Shown here: piece by piece, positions 45,938 to 54,604 of the stretch | How positions within the stretch are numbered: position 1 is the stretch's first letter | Layout of the letters: each line of letters opens with the position of its first letter | From: Prolixibacteraceae bacterium | GTDB taxonomy: Bacteria; Bacteroidota; Bacteroidia; Bacteroidales; Prolixibacteraceae | Direction of reading: 5' to 3' | DNA: 64,000 nt | Assembly: GCA_021740385.1 (NCBI GenBank) | Contig: JAIOZY010000007.1 | Coordinates: 80,676 to 144,675, forward strand | The notes under the pieces: generated by a model | Seen by the model: the letters and a program-made list of their open reading frames with translations, nothing else | Told to the model about the DNA's origin: nothing | Databases searched by the model: none | Made by a program: the position numbers and the translations under genes

Positions 45938-47893
45938 ATGAGAAAACCGGTATTCATTTTACTGATGTTCATGTTTGGTGGGTTTGTATTGCATGCCGCT
46001 CAAACCGAGAAGCGGGTATTGAACGATACCATTACAGGAAAGCTTCTGTTTTTTAAGAAAATATTGAACGATGATGAATGGGTGGTTGCCGATTCGGCTA
46101 CTGCTGAAATGATAAAGGAGCTGGTAGATTATATCGAAAATTCACCTGTCGATTCTGTGTTGAAAAGACTGGAAAAAGACGTTGATGGAAACGATAGCCT
46201 GTTTTCGAGGTCAATTGACAAAATTTCCAACCCCGAAAAAATAGCGGGTTACATATCGAAAAGAACAATTGAGCGGCAAAGTGATCATAACGCGCGTATT
46301 ATTCGTGAACGCTTTTCAGAAGAACAAATCATGGTTCCCGAAACCCTATTTTCGGGCATGTATTCAAAACTGCCACTAATTACTTCGGCTGAAGCACCCC
46401 GGATGCTCACCGATTCGATTATTCAACTGCCCGATACCCTTGTTGCATTGTTTAACGATCCGGTTGTATATCGTAACAAAGAAAAGTTCAAACAAGCCGA
46501 CTCGCTTAAAAATGTTTTTATTGAACAAGCCCGTGTTTCATACAACGACAGCCTCATCCGTTCGTTTCGCGATTCCGTTGCAACGGAATACCGCCGGGAA
46601 TATATTCAAACCCGGATCGATTCGGTAAACAAACGTTATGCCGATTCGGTTTATGCCCATAACGTTAAAATACTGAATCAGTATAACGACTCGGTAACAG
46701 CGCAATTTAACAATAAAGCAGTTGGAATATTGCAATCGTTGATCACTTTTGCTAACCGCATGCCCAACAACATCATCATTCATAACCTTTATGGACAGGA
46801 TGTCAAACTTTCGTTGCAAAACGAAGCTGCCTGGTATAAATGGATATGGCTAAAAAACCACATGAACGATTCGATTGGTATTAAGGTTGAAAATCTCGAT
46901 AAACATAATTTGCGAATGGTTATTGATGAAACAGTCAACCTGTCGAGGTTGACAGCAAAAGAAGCGCTCGAGATTAAAGAGGTAAAAAGCACCAAGAGAA
47001 GCGGGCCAAAGTTATTTAAGGTAACGGTGAAAGACCCCGTGCTTAGTCCCTGGAAGCTGCAGGGCAACGCTTATGCCGGTTTTACCCAGACCTACATAAA
47101 CGATTATTGGTCGCAGGGGGGTAAATCTTCGGCATCGGCGCTTGCCACATTCAATTACGATGTAAAATATGCCAAAAATAAAATTAAGTGGGACAGCAGC
47201 TTCGACCTAAAACTTGGGTTGGTTTATTACATTCCCGAAGAAGAAACCGAAACACAGCGGAACTGGCACAAAAATACCGACAATGTTGAGCTAAACTCCC
47301 GTTTTGGCTATTCGGCCTTTAAAAAATGGTACTACAGTGCCGATGCAAATTTTAAAACGCAGTTATTCGACGGGTATAAAAATGTGAACGATACGGAACC
47401 GCTTTCGTCGTTCTTTTCACCTGCTTATTTAACATTTTCGGCCGGAATGGAATACAAACCGAACAAGAATTTCGGGACTTTTGTGGCTCCAATTTCACTC
47501 AAAACCACTTACGTGACCGACCCAGATATTGATGAGACAAAATTCGGGCTTAACGAGGGAGATACCCAACGTACACGGATTGGACTTGTTGGAAAACTTG
47601 ATTATAAAAAGGAATTGTTCGAAAACGTTTCCCTGAAAACTAAAAATTCCATATTTATAAATTACGGTAACAACAGCGATGGTGAATGGCAGTTTTTGAA
47701 ACTTCCCGATTTCGATAGTGAAACAACCATCGACTTTAAGGTTAATCAGTTTATATCGACCCAGTTAAATATTCATTTCATTTACGATAAAGATGTCGAG
47801 TCGACCTGGACCAAAGCCGATAATGTTGAGGTTAAAGGAACCCGTTTGCAGGTGAAAGAATTTTTTACACTGGGTATTTCATACCGCTTATAG
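45938..47893 (+). CDS. DUF3078 outer-membrane-type protein
   Basis: A 651-residue protein with signal peptide 1-20. A charged, helical N-terminal region to about 370 precedes the DUF3078 barrel-like domain, which begins WKLQGNAYAGFTQTYINDYWSQGG and continues with IKWDSSFDLKLGLVYYI and KWYYSADANFKTQLFDGY. It ends in FTLGISYRL, a typical barrel terminus. DUF3078 proteins are common in Bacteroidota and have no known function. The long N-terminal extension is unusual for the family as I know it. Confidence 0.88.
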   Translation: MRKPVFILLMFMFGGFVLHAAQTEKRVLNDTITGKLLFFKKILNDDEWVVADSATAEMIKELVDYIENSPVDSVLKRLEKDVDGNDSLFSRSIDKISNPEKIAGYISKRTIERQSDHNARIIRERFSEEQIMVPETLFSGMYSKLPLITSAEAPRMLTDSIIQLPDTLVALFNDPVVYRNKEKFKQADSLKNVFIEQARVSYNDSLIRSFRDSVATEYRREYIQTRIDSVNKRYADSVYAHNVKILNQYNDSVTAQFNNKAVGILQSLITFANRMPNNIIIHNLYGQDVKLSLQNEAAWYKWIWLKNHMNDSIGIKVENLDKHNLRMVIDETVNLSRLTAKEALEIKEVKSTKRSGPKLFKVTVKDPVLSPWKLQGNAYAGFTQTYINDYWSQGGKSSASALATFNYDVKYAKNKIKWDSSFDLKLGLVYYIPEEETETQRNWHKNTDNVELNSRFGYSAFKKWYYSADANFKTQLFDGYKNVNDTEPLSSFFSPAYLTFSAGMEYKPNKNFGTFVAPISLKTTYVTDPDIDETKFGLNEGDTQRTRIGLVGKLDYKKELFENVSLKTKNSIFINYGNNSDGEWQFLKLPDFDSETTIDFKVNQFISTQLNIHFIYDKDVESTWTKADNVEVKGTRLQVKEFFTLGISYRL

Positions 47894-47964
47894 TTGAATT
47901 CTTCTTTTTTTAACGATGCAACTTTTGTAAATTGCAATACAGGTAACAGAAAAACGGCCTATAA

Positions 47965-48339
47965 ATGAAAGAGCTAAAAAAATATTACAAGTTGCAAGCT
48001 TCCCCCGCTGATGTTTACAATGCACTTACAAACCAGGTAATGCTTGAAATTTGGACCGGCGATGAAACCGATTTCAAGGCCGAACCGGGTTATGAATTTT
48101 CATTGTGGGGCGGCGAAATTGTAGGCCGTAACATTGAATTTGAAGCCAATAAGCAGATTGAGCAGGTTTGGTATTTCGATAAAATTGAATCGCCGGTTAG
48201 CATTAAACTGCATCCCGATAAAAAAGGAACATCGGTTGAACTGCGTCAGCAGAATATCCCCGATGAGGCTTTTGAAAATATTGCCGATGGCTGGGATATC
48301 GATTATTTTGGGGCGCTCGAGGAATTGTTTAACGAATAA
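47965..48339 (+). CDS. SRPBCC/START-like (AHSA1-type) protein
   Basis: A 124-residue protein of the Bet v1/AHSA1-like fold: YYKLQASPADVYNALTNQVMLEIWTGDE, SLWGGEIVGRNIEFEANKQIEQVWYF, and a closing helix ADGWDIDYFGALEELF. Proteins of this kind bind hydrophobic ligands or act as co-chaperones; the ligand is unknown. Single gene, 71 nt after the DUF3078 gene. Confidence 0.88.
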   Translation: MKELKKYYKLQASPADVYNALTNQVMLEIWTGDETDFKAEPGYEFSLWGGEIVGRNIEFEANKQIEQVWYFDKIESPVSIKLHPDKKGTSVELRQQNIPDEAFENIADGWDIDYFGALEELFNE

Positions 48340-48399
48340 TACATCCGATACTTGTTTTGTGGAATTTTTGGATGTACTTTAACAAGTAAATTTTTCAAT

Positions 48400-48903
48400 T
48401 TAAGCCAGCAGCAATTCATAAATCCCGTAATTTTCATCATCGAACGCGCAAAAGATCACTTTTTCGATGTGCTCGTTTTTTCTCAGAAAATCGCTTACGG
48501 TTTCGAGGGCAATATTGGCAGCCATCGATTTTGGAAAGTGGTAAACACCGGTGCTGATGTTCGGAAACGCAACTGTTTTTACACCGTTTTCAACGGCTAC
48601 CTCAAGGCTGCGCCGGTAGCACGAGGCCAGTTTCTCGGGTTCTTCGTGCAGGCCGTTGTTCCATACGGGACCAACGGTATGGATGACAAATTTTGCCGGC
48701 AGGTTATACCCTTTGGTGATTTTTGCATCGCCCGTAGGGCAACCGTTCAGGGTACGGCACTCGGCCAGCAAACCCGGGCCGGCTGCCCGGTGAATCGCCC
48801 CGTCGACACCACCGCCGCCAAGCAGCGAAGTGTTGGCGGCGTTAACAATGGCATCGACGTTTAAACGGGTGATGTCGCCTTTAATTAGTTCAATGCGGTA
48901 CAT
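48400..48903 (-). CDS. Macro-domain ADP-ribose hydrolase (O-acetyl-ADP-ribose deacetylase)
   Basis: A 167-residue YmdB-type macro domain: [69 protein letters not shown]. The catalytic Asn/Asp region [16 protein letters not shown] and the GVYHFP loop are intact. It hydrolyses O-acetyl-ADP-ribose and possibly ADP-ribosylated proteins. It is 30 nt downstream of the aminotransferase gene and may share its transcript. Confidence 0.95.
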   Translation of the reverse strand: MYRIELIKGDITRLNVDAIVNAANTSLLGGGGVDGAIHRAAGPGLLAECRTLNGCPTGDAKITKGYNLPAKFVIHTVGPVWNNGLHEEPEKLASCYRRSLEVAVENGVKTVAFPNISTGVYHFPKSMAANIALETVSDFLRKNEHIEKVIFCAFDDENYGIYELLLA

Positions 48904-48933
48904 ATCTCAAAGTTAATTAAAAACCCGATATTT

Positions 48934-50151
48934 TCAATCAATAGAAATTAATTGATCTTTTTTGCAAAATAAAGCCATTTTTTCCCCCATGATCCGAATT
49001 CCCTTTTCAATCAAATTATCCGGTGTGTTGCTGAAATTCATGCGGATACAATTTGATCCTTCACCGTTTGTGAAAAACGATTTTCCGGGAACAAAAGCCA
49101 CGCCTTTTTCAATGCACCGGTATGCAAGTTTTTCTGCGTTCATGCTTTCAGGCAGGGTAAGCCATAAAAACATGCCTCCCTCCGGGTTGGTCATTACTAT
49201 TTCTTCAGGCAGGTATTTCCTTATCATTTCTTTCATCGTGTTGCATTGCCGCTTGTAGGCTTTTCTGATTTTTTCGAGGTGTTCATCAATGTCGAAGTGC
49301 GTGAGGTAATGGTACAGGATGTACTGCGACAGGTTGTTCGGGTGCAAATCGGTCGATTGTTTTGCCTTTACAAAATGAGGTGTTAATGTTTCGGGCAAAA
49401 TGAGCCAGCCAAGCCGAAGTCCGGGAGCAACCATTTTCGAGAACGAACCGCTCCACAATACATTTTCCGGTGCATAACAGAAAACAGGGGGGGTATCTAT
49501 GCCTGCAAACCTGACTTCATTGTAGGGGTCATCTTCAAGCAACAGTAAACCGTACTTTTTAAGCAGCACAGCCAGTTCTTCACGCTTTTTCCTGCTGTAG
49601 CATATTCCCGAGGGATTTTGAAAATTGGGAATACCGTACATGTACTTTGGGGTCTTTTCCCAACATGCGGTTTCAACCTGGCCGATATCGGGGCCGTCGT
49701 TGAATAAATCGACTGCAACAAAGCGGGGCAAATAGCCCGACATGGCCTGTATGGCTCCCAGGTAGGTTGGTTTTTCAACAATGACTTCGTCGCCCGGGTT
49801 GAGAAACATTTTTGCTGTAATGTCGAGTGTTTGTTGTGAGCCATGCGTAATGGCAACGTTTTCGGGTTTGATTTGCAGCCCGTATTTGTCGTTGTAACGC
49901 CCGGCAATCCATTCCCTGAGCGGTAAAAATCCTTGCGATCCGGCATATTGCAGCAAAGCACGTCCCTGGCCACAAATGACTTCCTGTGCCGAAACGGCAA
50001 GCTCGTTACAGGGGAAATAGTCGGCATTAGGCAAGCCACCGGCAAATGAGATCATGTTCGGGCGGTTGGCAATATTCAATATTTCCCGGATAAACGACGG
50101 GGGGATGTTTTGAAAGTTCCCCGAAAACTTCGTGTCAAATAGATTTTTCAT
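48934..50151 (-). CDS. PLP-dependent class I/II aminotransferase (LysN/2-aminoadipate-like, broad or branched-chain)
   Basis: A 405-residue fold-type I aminotransferase. MISFAGGLPNADYFP, QYAGSQGFLPLREWIAGRY, ITHGSQQTLDITAKMFLNPGD, YGIPNFQNPSG, LLLEDDPYNEVRF and the PLP-lysine motif SGSFSKMVAPGLRLGW are visible, and the C-terminal Arg lies in CIRMNFS. This subgroup includes 2-aminoadipate and aromatic/branched-chain aminotransferases. The ATG at 50151 fits the family start; the long in-frame extension upstream runs through a terminator and repeats. Two leader-peptide attenuators precede it, pointing to amino-acid control. Confidence 0.93.
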   Translation of the reverse strand: MKNLFDTKFSGNFQNIPPSFIREILNIANRPNMISFAGGLPNADYFPCNELAVSAQEVICGQGRALLQYAGSQGFLPLREWIAGRYNDKYGLQIKPENVAITHGSQQTLDITAKMFLNPGDEVIVEKPTYLGAIQAMSGYLPRFVAVDLFNDGPDIGQVETACWEKTPKYMYGIPNFQNPSGICYSRKKREELAVLLKKYGLLLLEDDPYNEVRFAGIDTPPVFCYAPENVLWSGSFSKMVAPGLRLGWLILPETLTPHFVKAKQSTDLHPNNLSQYILYHYLTHFDIDEHLEKIRKAYKRQCNTMKEMIRKYLPEEIVMTNPEGGMFLWLTLPESMNAEKLAYRCIEKGVAFVPGKSFFTNGEGSNCIRMNFSNTPDNLIEKGIRIMGEKMALFCKKDQLISID

Positions 50152-50227
50152 AATATTTGATATTGGTTTTTGGTAATTATTTTCATTATTCATAAGTTGA
50201 ATATTGTGTAATGCTATTTCAACAGCT

Positions 50228-50244
50228 CCCCTCCTTTGGAGGGG
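50228..50244. repeat. Short palindrome CCCCTCC-TTT-GGAGGGG
   Basis: A perfect 7-bp inverted repeat with a TTT centre, followed by TAGGGGGAGG. It lies between the proximal attenuator hairpin and the aminotransferase start and looks like part of an interspersed GC-rich repeat. Confidence 0.5.
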
Positions 50245-50255
50245 TAGGGGGAGGC

Positions 50256-50295
50256 AAAAAAAGCCCCTTCCGGTCACTCCGGAAGGGGCTTTTTT
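50256..50295 (-). terminator. Strong hairpin terminator/attenuator (proximal) upstream of the aminotransferase
   Basis: GCCCCTTCCGG (50263-50273) pairs perfectly with CCGGAAGGGGC (50279-50289), flanked by A7 and T6, so it works on both strands. On the minus strand it lies 21 nt after the stop codon of leader ORF 50316-50444 and about 105 nt before the aminotransferase start. Its loop carries GTGACC (minus strand), complementary to GGTCAC in the leader's last codons. Confidence 0.88.
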
Positions 50296-50315
50296 GCAGC
50301 AATACAATCCCGTTC

Positions 50316-50444
50316 CTATGTGACCCAATTCACACGGACAATGATTGCTGCTGCAATACCACACCCTAACCCCGTTCGGCTGAGCTCATGTCGAAGCCTA
50401 AAGGGGGAATGTTGAGATACTGCGTATTTTTTACTGTTAATCAT
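50316..50444 (-). CDS. Proximal leader peptide, 42 residues, ending in an Ala/Ile/Val run
   Basis: ATG at 50444, TAG at 50316-50318. The peptide starts MINSKKYAVSQH and ends IAAAIIVRVNWVT. It is followed by a terminator 21 nt downstream. GGTCAC in its last sense codons can pair with the terminator loop (50272-50277) as an antiterminator. The middle codons read through a palindromic repeat (about 50362-50406). The form is that of a ribosome-stalling leader for branched-chain amino acids. Inferred from layout and composition. Confidence 0.5.
   Translation of the reverse strand: MINSKKYAVSQHSPFRLRHELSRTGLGCGIAAAIIVRVNWVT
50362..50406. repeat. Interspersed palindromic repeat inside the leader ORF
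   Basis: Contains TTCGGCTGAGCTCATGTCGAA centred on TGAGCTCA, flanked by CCCTAACCCC and AAAGGGGG. It reads in frame through the leader peptide at 50316-50444, as if the element had inserted there. Confidence 0.5.
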
Positions 50445-50520
50445 TTATTTTTTGTTCTTATATTATTTTGGTTCAATGTTCATCTAATCCTAAAAATTCA
50501 TCTTCAGGGGATATAGGTGT

Positions 50521-50551
50521 AAAAAAAAAGCCATTCCCCGGAGAGAATGGC
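50521..50551 (-). terminator. Hairpin terminator/attenuator (distal) downstream of pfkA and leader ORF 50587-50649
   Basis: On the minus strand GCCATTC (50551-50545) pairs with GAATGGC (50536-50530), followed by nine T (A run at 50521-50529). The inner sequence TCTCTCC can instead pair with GGAGAGA, which starts at the leader's stop codon (50587-50581), a 7-bp candidate antiterminator. Confidence 0.85.
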
Positions 50552-50586
50552 CTGCTGTTTTTATCTTTTATCAATCCATATCTCTC

Positions 50587-50649
50587 CTATGTCAGGCAAC
50601 GAATCGCTGCTGCTACTGCAAGGATAATATGGATCATTCGTGTTATCAT
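50587..50649 (-). CDS. Distal leader peptide, 20 residues, Ile/Ala-rich
   Basis: ATG at 50649, TAG at 50587-50589. The peptide contains IHIILAVAAAI and ends RCLT. It is followed by a terminator 36 nt downstream. The end of the ORF (GCA-GCA-GC run, then ACATAGGA) matches the end of the second leader at 50316-50444, suggesting that the two modules are related. It lies just downstream of pfkA, whose transcript may end at the same hairpin. A leader function is inferred. Confidence 0.5.
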   Translation of the reverse strand: MITRMIHIILAVAAAIRCLT

Positions 50650-50733
50650 CGAAAACAAAAGAATAAAATAATTTGCGGGTTGGTTACCGTTTTACTGTCA
50701 ATTTGTTCTTTGTTAAGGGAATGTTAAGCCGGG

Positions 50734-51732
50734 TTACTGCACCGAATTGATCACTTTCTGCATGTCGATCAATTCGTGGTCGATTCCCCGGTTTGTTTTT
50801 ACCACTTTAACAAGTGGAATATGTACGATTTGTTCGTTTTTCAGTCCGACCATGATGCTTTTTTGGTCTTCGAGAATGGCTTCAACGGCAGCCACGCCCA
50901 TTTGAGTGGCAACCACGCGGTCGGTGGCTGTTGGGTTTCCCCCGCGTTGCATGTGTCCCAGTATCGATACCCTGACTTCAATTTCGGGATGTTGTTTTTG
51001 TACTTTTTCGGCAATTTTAAAAGCCCCGCCGGCTGAATCGCCTTCGGCAACCATTACAATTCCCGAATGCTTTTTTTGTTTATACCTGTTCGCAAGAAAT
51101 TTCTCCAGTGCTTTTTCTTCTTCATGTATTTCGGGCATGAAAATGATTTCAGCCCCGCAGGCAATACCGGCTTTTAAAGCAAGCTGGCCTGCTTCTCGCC
51201 CCATCACTTCAACAAAGAAAATACGACCGTGTGAACTTGCCGTATCTTTGATTTTATCAACGGCTTCAACCACGGTATTCAGGGCGGTGTCGTAACCAAT
51301 GGTGTAATCGGTCCCGAACATATCGTTATCAATTGTGCCGGGTATGCCCACAAACGGTATGTCGTAATCTTTTGAAAATTCCAGGGCACCGGCAAAACTG
51401 CCGTCGCCGCCAATAACAACAACGGCATCAATACCGGCATTTTTTAATTGAACGTAAGCTTTTGCACGTCCTTCTTCAGTCCTGAACTCTTTGCTGCGGG
51501 CAGTTTGCAGAAAGGTGCCACCCTGATGCATGATGTGGCTGACATCGGTTGATTTGAGCTTTACAAAATCTCCTTCGATCATTCCCTGGTATCCACGACG
51601 AATGCCAATAACTTCAAGTTTATTTGCAAGTGCTGCACGTGTAACCGCCCTTACAGCGGCATTCATGCCCGGCGCATCGCCACCCGATGTAAAAACGCCT
51701 ATACGTTTAATCTTTTCTCTTTTTTCTGTCAT
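50734..51732 (-). CDS. pfkA: ATP-dependent 6-phosphofructokinase
   Basis: A 332-residue PfkA: IGVFTSGGDAPGMNAAVRA (ATP site), the VVIGGDGSFAGA motif, FVGIPGTIDNDMFGTDYTIGYDTA with catalytic Asp, VEVMGREAGQLAL, GHMQRGGNPTATDRV. GGDGS with Gly (not Asp) after GGDG fits the ATP-dependent type. It phosphorylates fructose-6-phosphate in glycolysis. A CAAAGGTA element (51749-51756), a -7 box on the minus strand, lies just upstream of the start codon. Transcription would end at the hairpin at 50521-50551. Confidence 0.97.
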   Translation of the reverse strand: MTEKREKIKRIGVFTSGGDAPGMNAAVRAVTRAALANKLEVIGIRRGYQGMIEGDFVKLKSTDVSHIMHQGGTFLQTARSKEFRTEEGRAKAYVQLKNAGIDAVVVIGGDGSFAGALEFSKDYDIPFVGIPGTIDNDMFGTDYTIGYDTALNTVVEAVDKIKDTASSHGRIFFVEVMGREAGQLALKAGIACGAEIIFMPEIHEEEKALEKFLANRYKQKKHSGIVMVAEGDSAGGAFKIAEKVQKQHPEIEVRVSILGHMQRGGNPTATDRVVATQMGVAAVEAILEDQKSIMVGLKNEQIVHIPLVKVVKTNRGIDHELIDMQKVINSVQ

Positions 51733-51748
51733 TGTATTTCTTTTCTCG

Positions 51749-51756
51749 CAAAGGTA
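51749..51756 (-). promoter_or_regulatory. -7 element of the pfkA promoter
   Basis: CAAAGGTA on the plus strand reads TACCTTTG on the minus strand, matching TAnnTTTG. It is 16 nt before the pfkA start; no clear -33 TTTG was found. Confidence 0.4.
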
Positions 51757-51787
51757 AAAAGTTTCAGGATTTAGTTAAAACATGCTG

Positions 51788-52666
51788 TTAACGGGGTTGT
51801 CTGTCTTCTTTTTTTAGCAAAAATTTCACTTGTTTTTCAACGTTTTGCATGAGCCATTGCGGGGTTGACGTTGCGCCGCAAATGCCCAGGGTTTTTCCTT
51901 TTTTGAGCCATTGCGGGTCAATTTCTTCAGGCGATGAAATGAAGTAGGTTAAAGGGTTATTCTCACGGCATACACTATATAGAAGCTTTCCGTTGGAACT
52001 TTTTTTGCCGCTTACAAATAGAATGATGTCGTGTTTTTTTGAAAACGCGGCAAGTTGGGGAACCCGGTTGGCTACCTGGCGGCAAATGGTGTCGTGTGAA
52101 ATAAACATGCTGTTTGCCCTTGCTTTTATTTCATCACGAATTTCATGGAATTTATCAAGGGGCATGGTGGTTTGCGAATACAGTTCAATGGGTTTTTCGA
52201 AATCGATTTTTTGCAGGTCGTCGGGTGTTGTAACCACAATGGCTTCGTTATGTGTTTGCCCACTGAGCCCAATGACTTCGGGATGTTCTGGTTTGCCGAA
52301 AATTACGGTCTGCCCGCCTTCTTGTCCGATCCGTTTGTGACTATTGTTTATCCGTTCCTGAAGTTTTAATACAACGGGGCAGGTTGCATCAATTATTTTG
52401 TTGTTATGCTTTTTTAGTGTTTTGTATGTTGATGGTGGTTCTCCGTGTGAGCGGATAAGTACGGTTTTATTCTCAAGTTCAGTCCCTTTATCTTTGTTCA
52501 CGGTTTTCATACCGAGGTTGCTGAGCCGGTTTACCTCTTCGTGGTTATGCACAATGTCGCCAAGGCAATATAAGTTTTCACCTTCGTTAAGCAGTTCTCC
52601 GGCTTTGTTAATGGCCCTTTTAACGCCAAAGCAAAAGCCCGAACCTTTATCAATTTCAATAATCAT
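51788..52666 (-). CDS. ispH: 4-hydroxy-3-methylbut-2-enyl diphosphate reductase
   Basis: A 292-residue protein with the three [4Fe-4S] cysteines in GFCFGVKRAI, IDATCPVV and HDTICRQVANR, and EHPEVIGLSGQ with the catalytic Glu. It makes IPP and DMAPP in the last step of the MEP pathway. The usual GVTAGASTP motif reads GICGATSTP here, a change worth noting in an otherwise typical protein. It overlaps cmk by 11 bp in the porQ-cmk-ispH order. Confidence 0.96.
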   Translation of the reverse strand: MIIEIDKGSGFCFGVKRAINKAGELLNEGENLYCLGDIVHNHEEVNRLSNLGMKTVNKDKGTELENKTVLIRSHGEPPSTYKTLKKHNNKIIDATCPVVLKLQERINNSHKRIGQEGGQTVIFGKPEHPEVIGLSGQTHNEAIVVTTPDDLQKIDFEKPIELYSQTTMPLDKFHEIRDEIKARANSMFISHDTICRQVANRVPQLAAFSKKHDIILFVSGKKSSNGKLLYSVCRENNPLTYFISSPEEIDPQWLKKGKTLGICGATSTPQWLMQNVEKQVKFLLKKEDRQPR

Positions 52667-53360
52667 CTTTCGTAATTATTTCATTTACTTTTTTTATTGC
52701 CCATTGAAGCTGTTCGTCGGGTGTCATGTGGCTGTTGTCGAGTACAACTGCATCGTCGGCTTTTTTAAGTGGGCTTGTTTCGCGGTTTTGATCAATGTGG
52801 TCGCGTTGTTCAACGTTTTGGCGAATTTCATCGTAAGTTACCTCAATGCCTTTGTTTTTCAGCTCGTCGTACCTGCGCCGGGCGCGTATATCGGGAGAGG
52901 CTGTCATGAATATTTTCAGTTCGGCATGGGGGTAAACCACGGTGCCAATATCCCTTCCGTCCATTACAATTCCTTTGTTGCGGCCAAGTTTCTGCTGAAT
53001 TTTCACCATGGCGTTTCTTACTTCTTTTATTGCTGCAACCGGGCTCACATGGTTCGAAACGATGGGTTCCCTGATGGCTTTTTCAACGTTTTCGCCGTTT
53101 AGCAGTGTGTCGCTTTTCTGTTCAGCGGGATTGTACCTAAAGGTTATGGATATGCTGGGCAGGTGTGCAATGAGTTTATTTTTATCGGGTTTGCCCGAAA
53201 GGATGAGGCCGTTTTTTAGCGCGTAAAGGGTGACGGCGCGGTACATGGCCCCCGAGTCGATATAAGTATAGCCGAGTTTTGCCGCCAGTTGTTGAGATAG
53301 GGTGCTTTTCCCGCACGAAGAGTGCCCGTCCACGGCAACGATGATTTTTTTACCGGTCAT
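52656..53360 (-). CDS. cmk: Cytidylate kinase
   Basis: A 234-residue protein. The P-loop is VDGHSSCGKSTLSQQLA, followed by YIDSGAMYRAVTLYAL, the NMP-binding insert, VMDGRDIGTVVYPHAELKIFMTASPDIRARRRYDEL and a C-terminal DNSHMTPDEQL. It phosphorylates CMP and dCMP. CAAAGATA near 53375 (TATCTTTG on the minus strand) could be its -7 box. It overlaps ispH by 11 bp. Confidence 0.96.
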   Translation of the reverse strand: MTGKKIIVAVDGHSSCGKSTLSQQLAAKLGYTYIDSGAMYRAVTLYALKNGLILSGKPDKNKLIAHLPSISITFRYNPAEQKSDTLLNGENVEKAIREPIVSNHVSPVAAIKEVRNAMVKIQQKLGRNKGIVMDGRDIGTVVYPHAELKIFMTASPDIRARRRYDELKNKGIEVTYDEIRQNVEQRDHIDQNRETSPLKKADDAVVLDNSHMTPDEQLQWAIKKVNEIITKDDY

Positions 53361-53425
53361 TTTTTCATTTTATTGACAAAGATAATGGTTTGTGCTATTA
53401 AACGAAGTTTAACGTTTTTCAACCG

Positions 53426-54469
53426 TTAAAGGAATTCATCGAGGTTAACACTTACCGAGAATGTGTTTGAAAGCCCGCTAAGGTGATAAGAGGCAATGGC
53501 ATACGAAAGCCTGAATTTTGATATTTTAACCGTGAAACCGCCCGACAAACCTACCAGGCCTGAATTGCTGCTGACAGAAAGTTCGCGCATTCGCTGGTAG
53601 TTGTAACCCAGTCCGATAGTGACATTATTCGATGGTATAAATTCAACCCCCAGTATAACATGCCTCAATGTTTGAATAAGCGCATTGTCTGATTGGCCTG
53701 CCAAAAAATCGTTTTCATCTTTGTGGTCGTAATCCCAGGTCGATTTATCGGTTAGCTGCCAGTTGTGCAGCCGGTTAAAGGTAATGCAGAACCGGAAAGG
53801 GGCATGTGCCAGTTTTTGCGAAAAACCAAGCTGGATATCGAAGGGCAGGGGTTCACGTTCGTTTGTGGAAACAAACTGGTAGGGCGATACTTGTAACCCC
53901 ATGTTTTTGAAAACGAGGCCTGCCGAAAAAAGTCCCGAGGAATCGGTGTATGAAACGCCAATATCGGTTGCTATTCCAAACGAACTGTACGATTCGTAAA
54001 TTGAAAAAACGGGCTTGAGGCTTATGCCTGCTGTAATGTTATTCCAAATATTTCGTGAATACGTTAAATACAGTGCATAATCGGATGCCGAAAACGTATT
54101 GCCGGTAAGGGTGCCGTTTTCAAGGGCTTCCTCAAATTTTCCGTAATTCACATAATGAATACCGGCTGCAAATGACCCAATTCCTTCGTAGTGCCTGGCG
54201 TACGAAACGTAACCCAGGTTAATATCGGCAAGGTAGTTTATGTAATTCAAATTAAGGTGGTTGTGCATTGAAGGCCTTAAAAGTGAGGGGTTGAAATAGC
54301 TTAAGCTAAGTTCGGCGCTGTCGGCCAGTCCTGCTTGTGTCCCACCCAACGCATTTACCCTTGCAGCGGTTGTAAGGTTAAGAAAATCGTAGGTTGAACC
54401 GCCCCCAAATTGTGAAAAACCTTTTAAAGACAGGAAAATAAATAAAAATAATATATAAATTGGCCTCAT
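53426..54469 (-). CDS. porQ: Type IX secretion system protein PorQ
   Basis: A 347-residue protein with signal peptide 1-19. PorQ landmarks are GGGSTYDFLNLTTAARVNALGGTQAGLAD, LSYFNPSLL, GSFAAGIHYVNYGKFEEALENG, and a barrel-like pattern to the C-terminus. PorQ belongs to the outer-membrane attachment part of the T9SS with PorU, PorV and PorZ. The order porQ-cmk-ispH is familiar from Bacteroidota. CAAAGATA at 54497-54504 (minus TATCTTTG) is a probable -7 box. The T9SS cargo protein at 31315-32112 supports an active system. Confidence 0.93.
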   Translation of the reverse strand: MRPIYILFLFIFLSLKGFSQFGGGSTYDFLNLTTAARVNALGGTQAGLADSAELSLSYFNPSLLRPSMHNHLNLNYINYLADINLGYVSYARHYEGIGSFAAGIHYVNYGKFEEALENGTLTGNTFSASDYALYLTYSRNIWNNITAGISLKPVFSIYESYSSFGIATDIGVSYTDSSGLFSAGLVFKNMGLQVSPYQFVSTNEREPLPFDIQLGFSQKLAHAPFRFCITFNRLHNWQLTDKSTWDYDHKDENDFLAGQSDNALIQTLRHVILGVEFIPSNNVTIGLGYNYQRMRELSVSSNSGLVGLSGGFTVKISKFRLSYAIASYHLSGLSNTFSVSVNLDEFL

Positions 54470-54604
54470 CGATGATAACGTTTTTCAAAATAACGGCAAA
54501 GATACTTTTTTATTATCATTGCCATTAATAGCGCGAATATGTTTATTTTTCTTTTGCGGGACTGTTATTTAAAATTTTCTTAAAATTGGGCATTTAAAAA
54601 GAGC

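Noticed and set aside
48352..48864. 170-codon plus-strand ORF opposite the macro-domain gene
   Set aside because: It is antisense to a well-supported gene, with no recognisable domain.
50152..50364. N-terminal extension of the aminotransferase (GTG at 50364, Cys-rich start)
   Set aside because: It runs through a strong terminator hairpin and a palindromic repeat; the family N-terminus fits the ATG at 50151.
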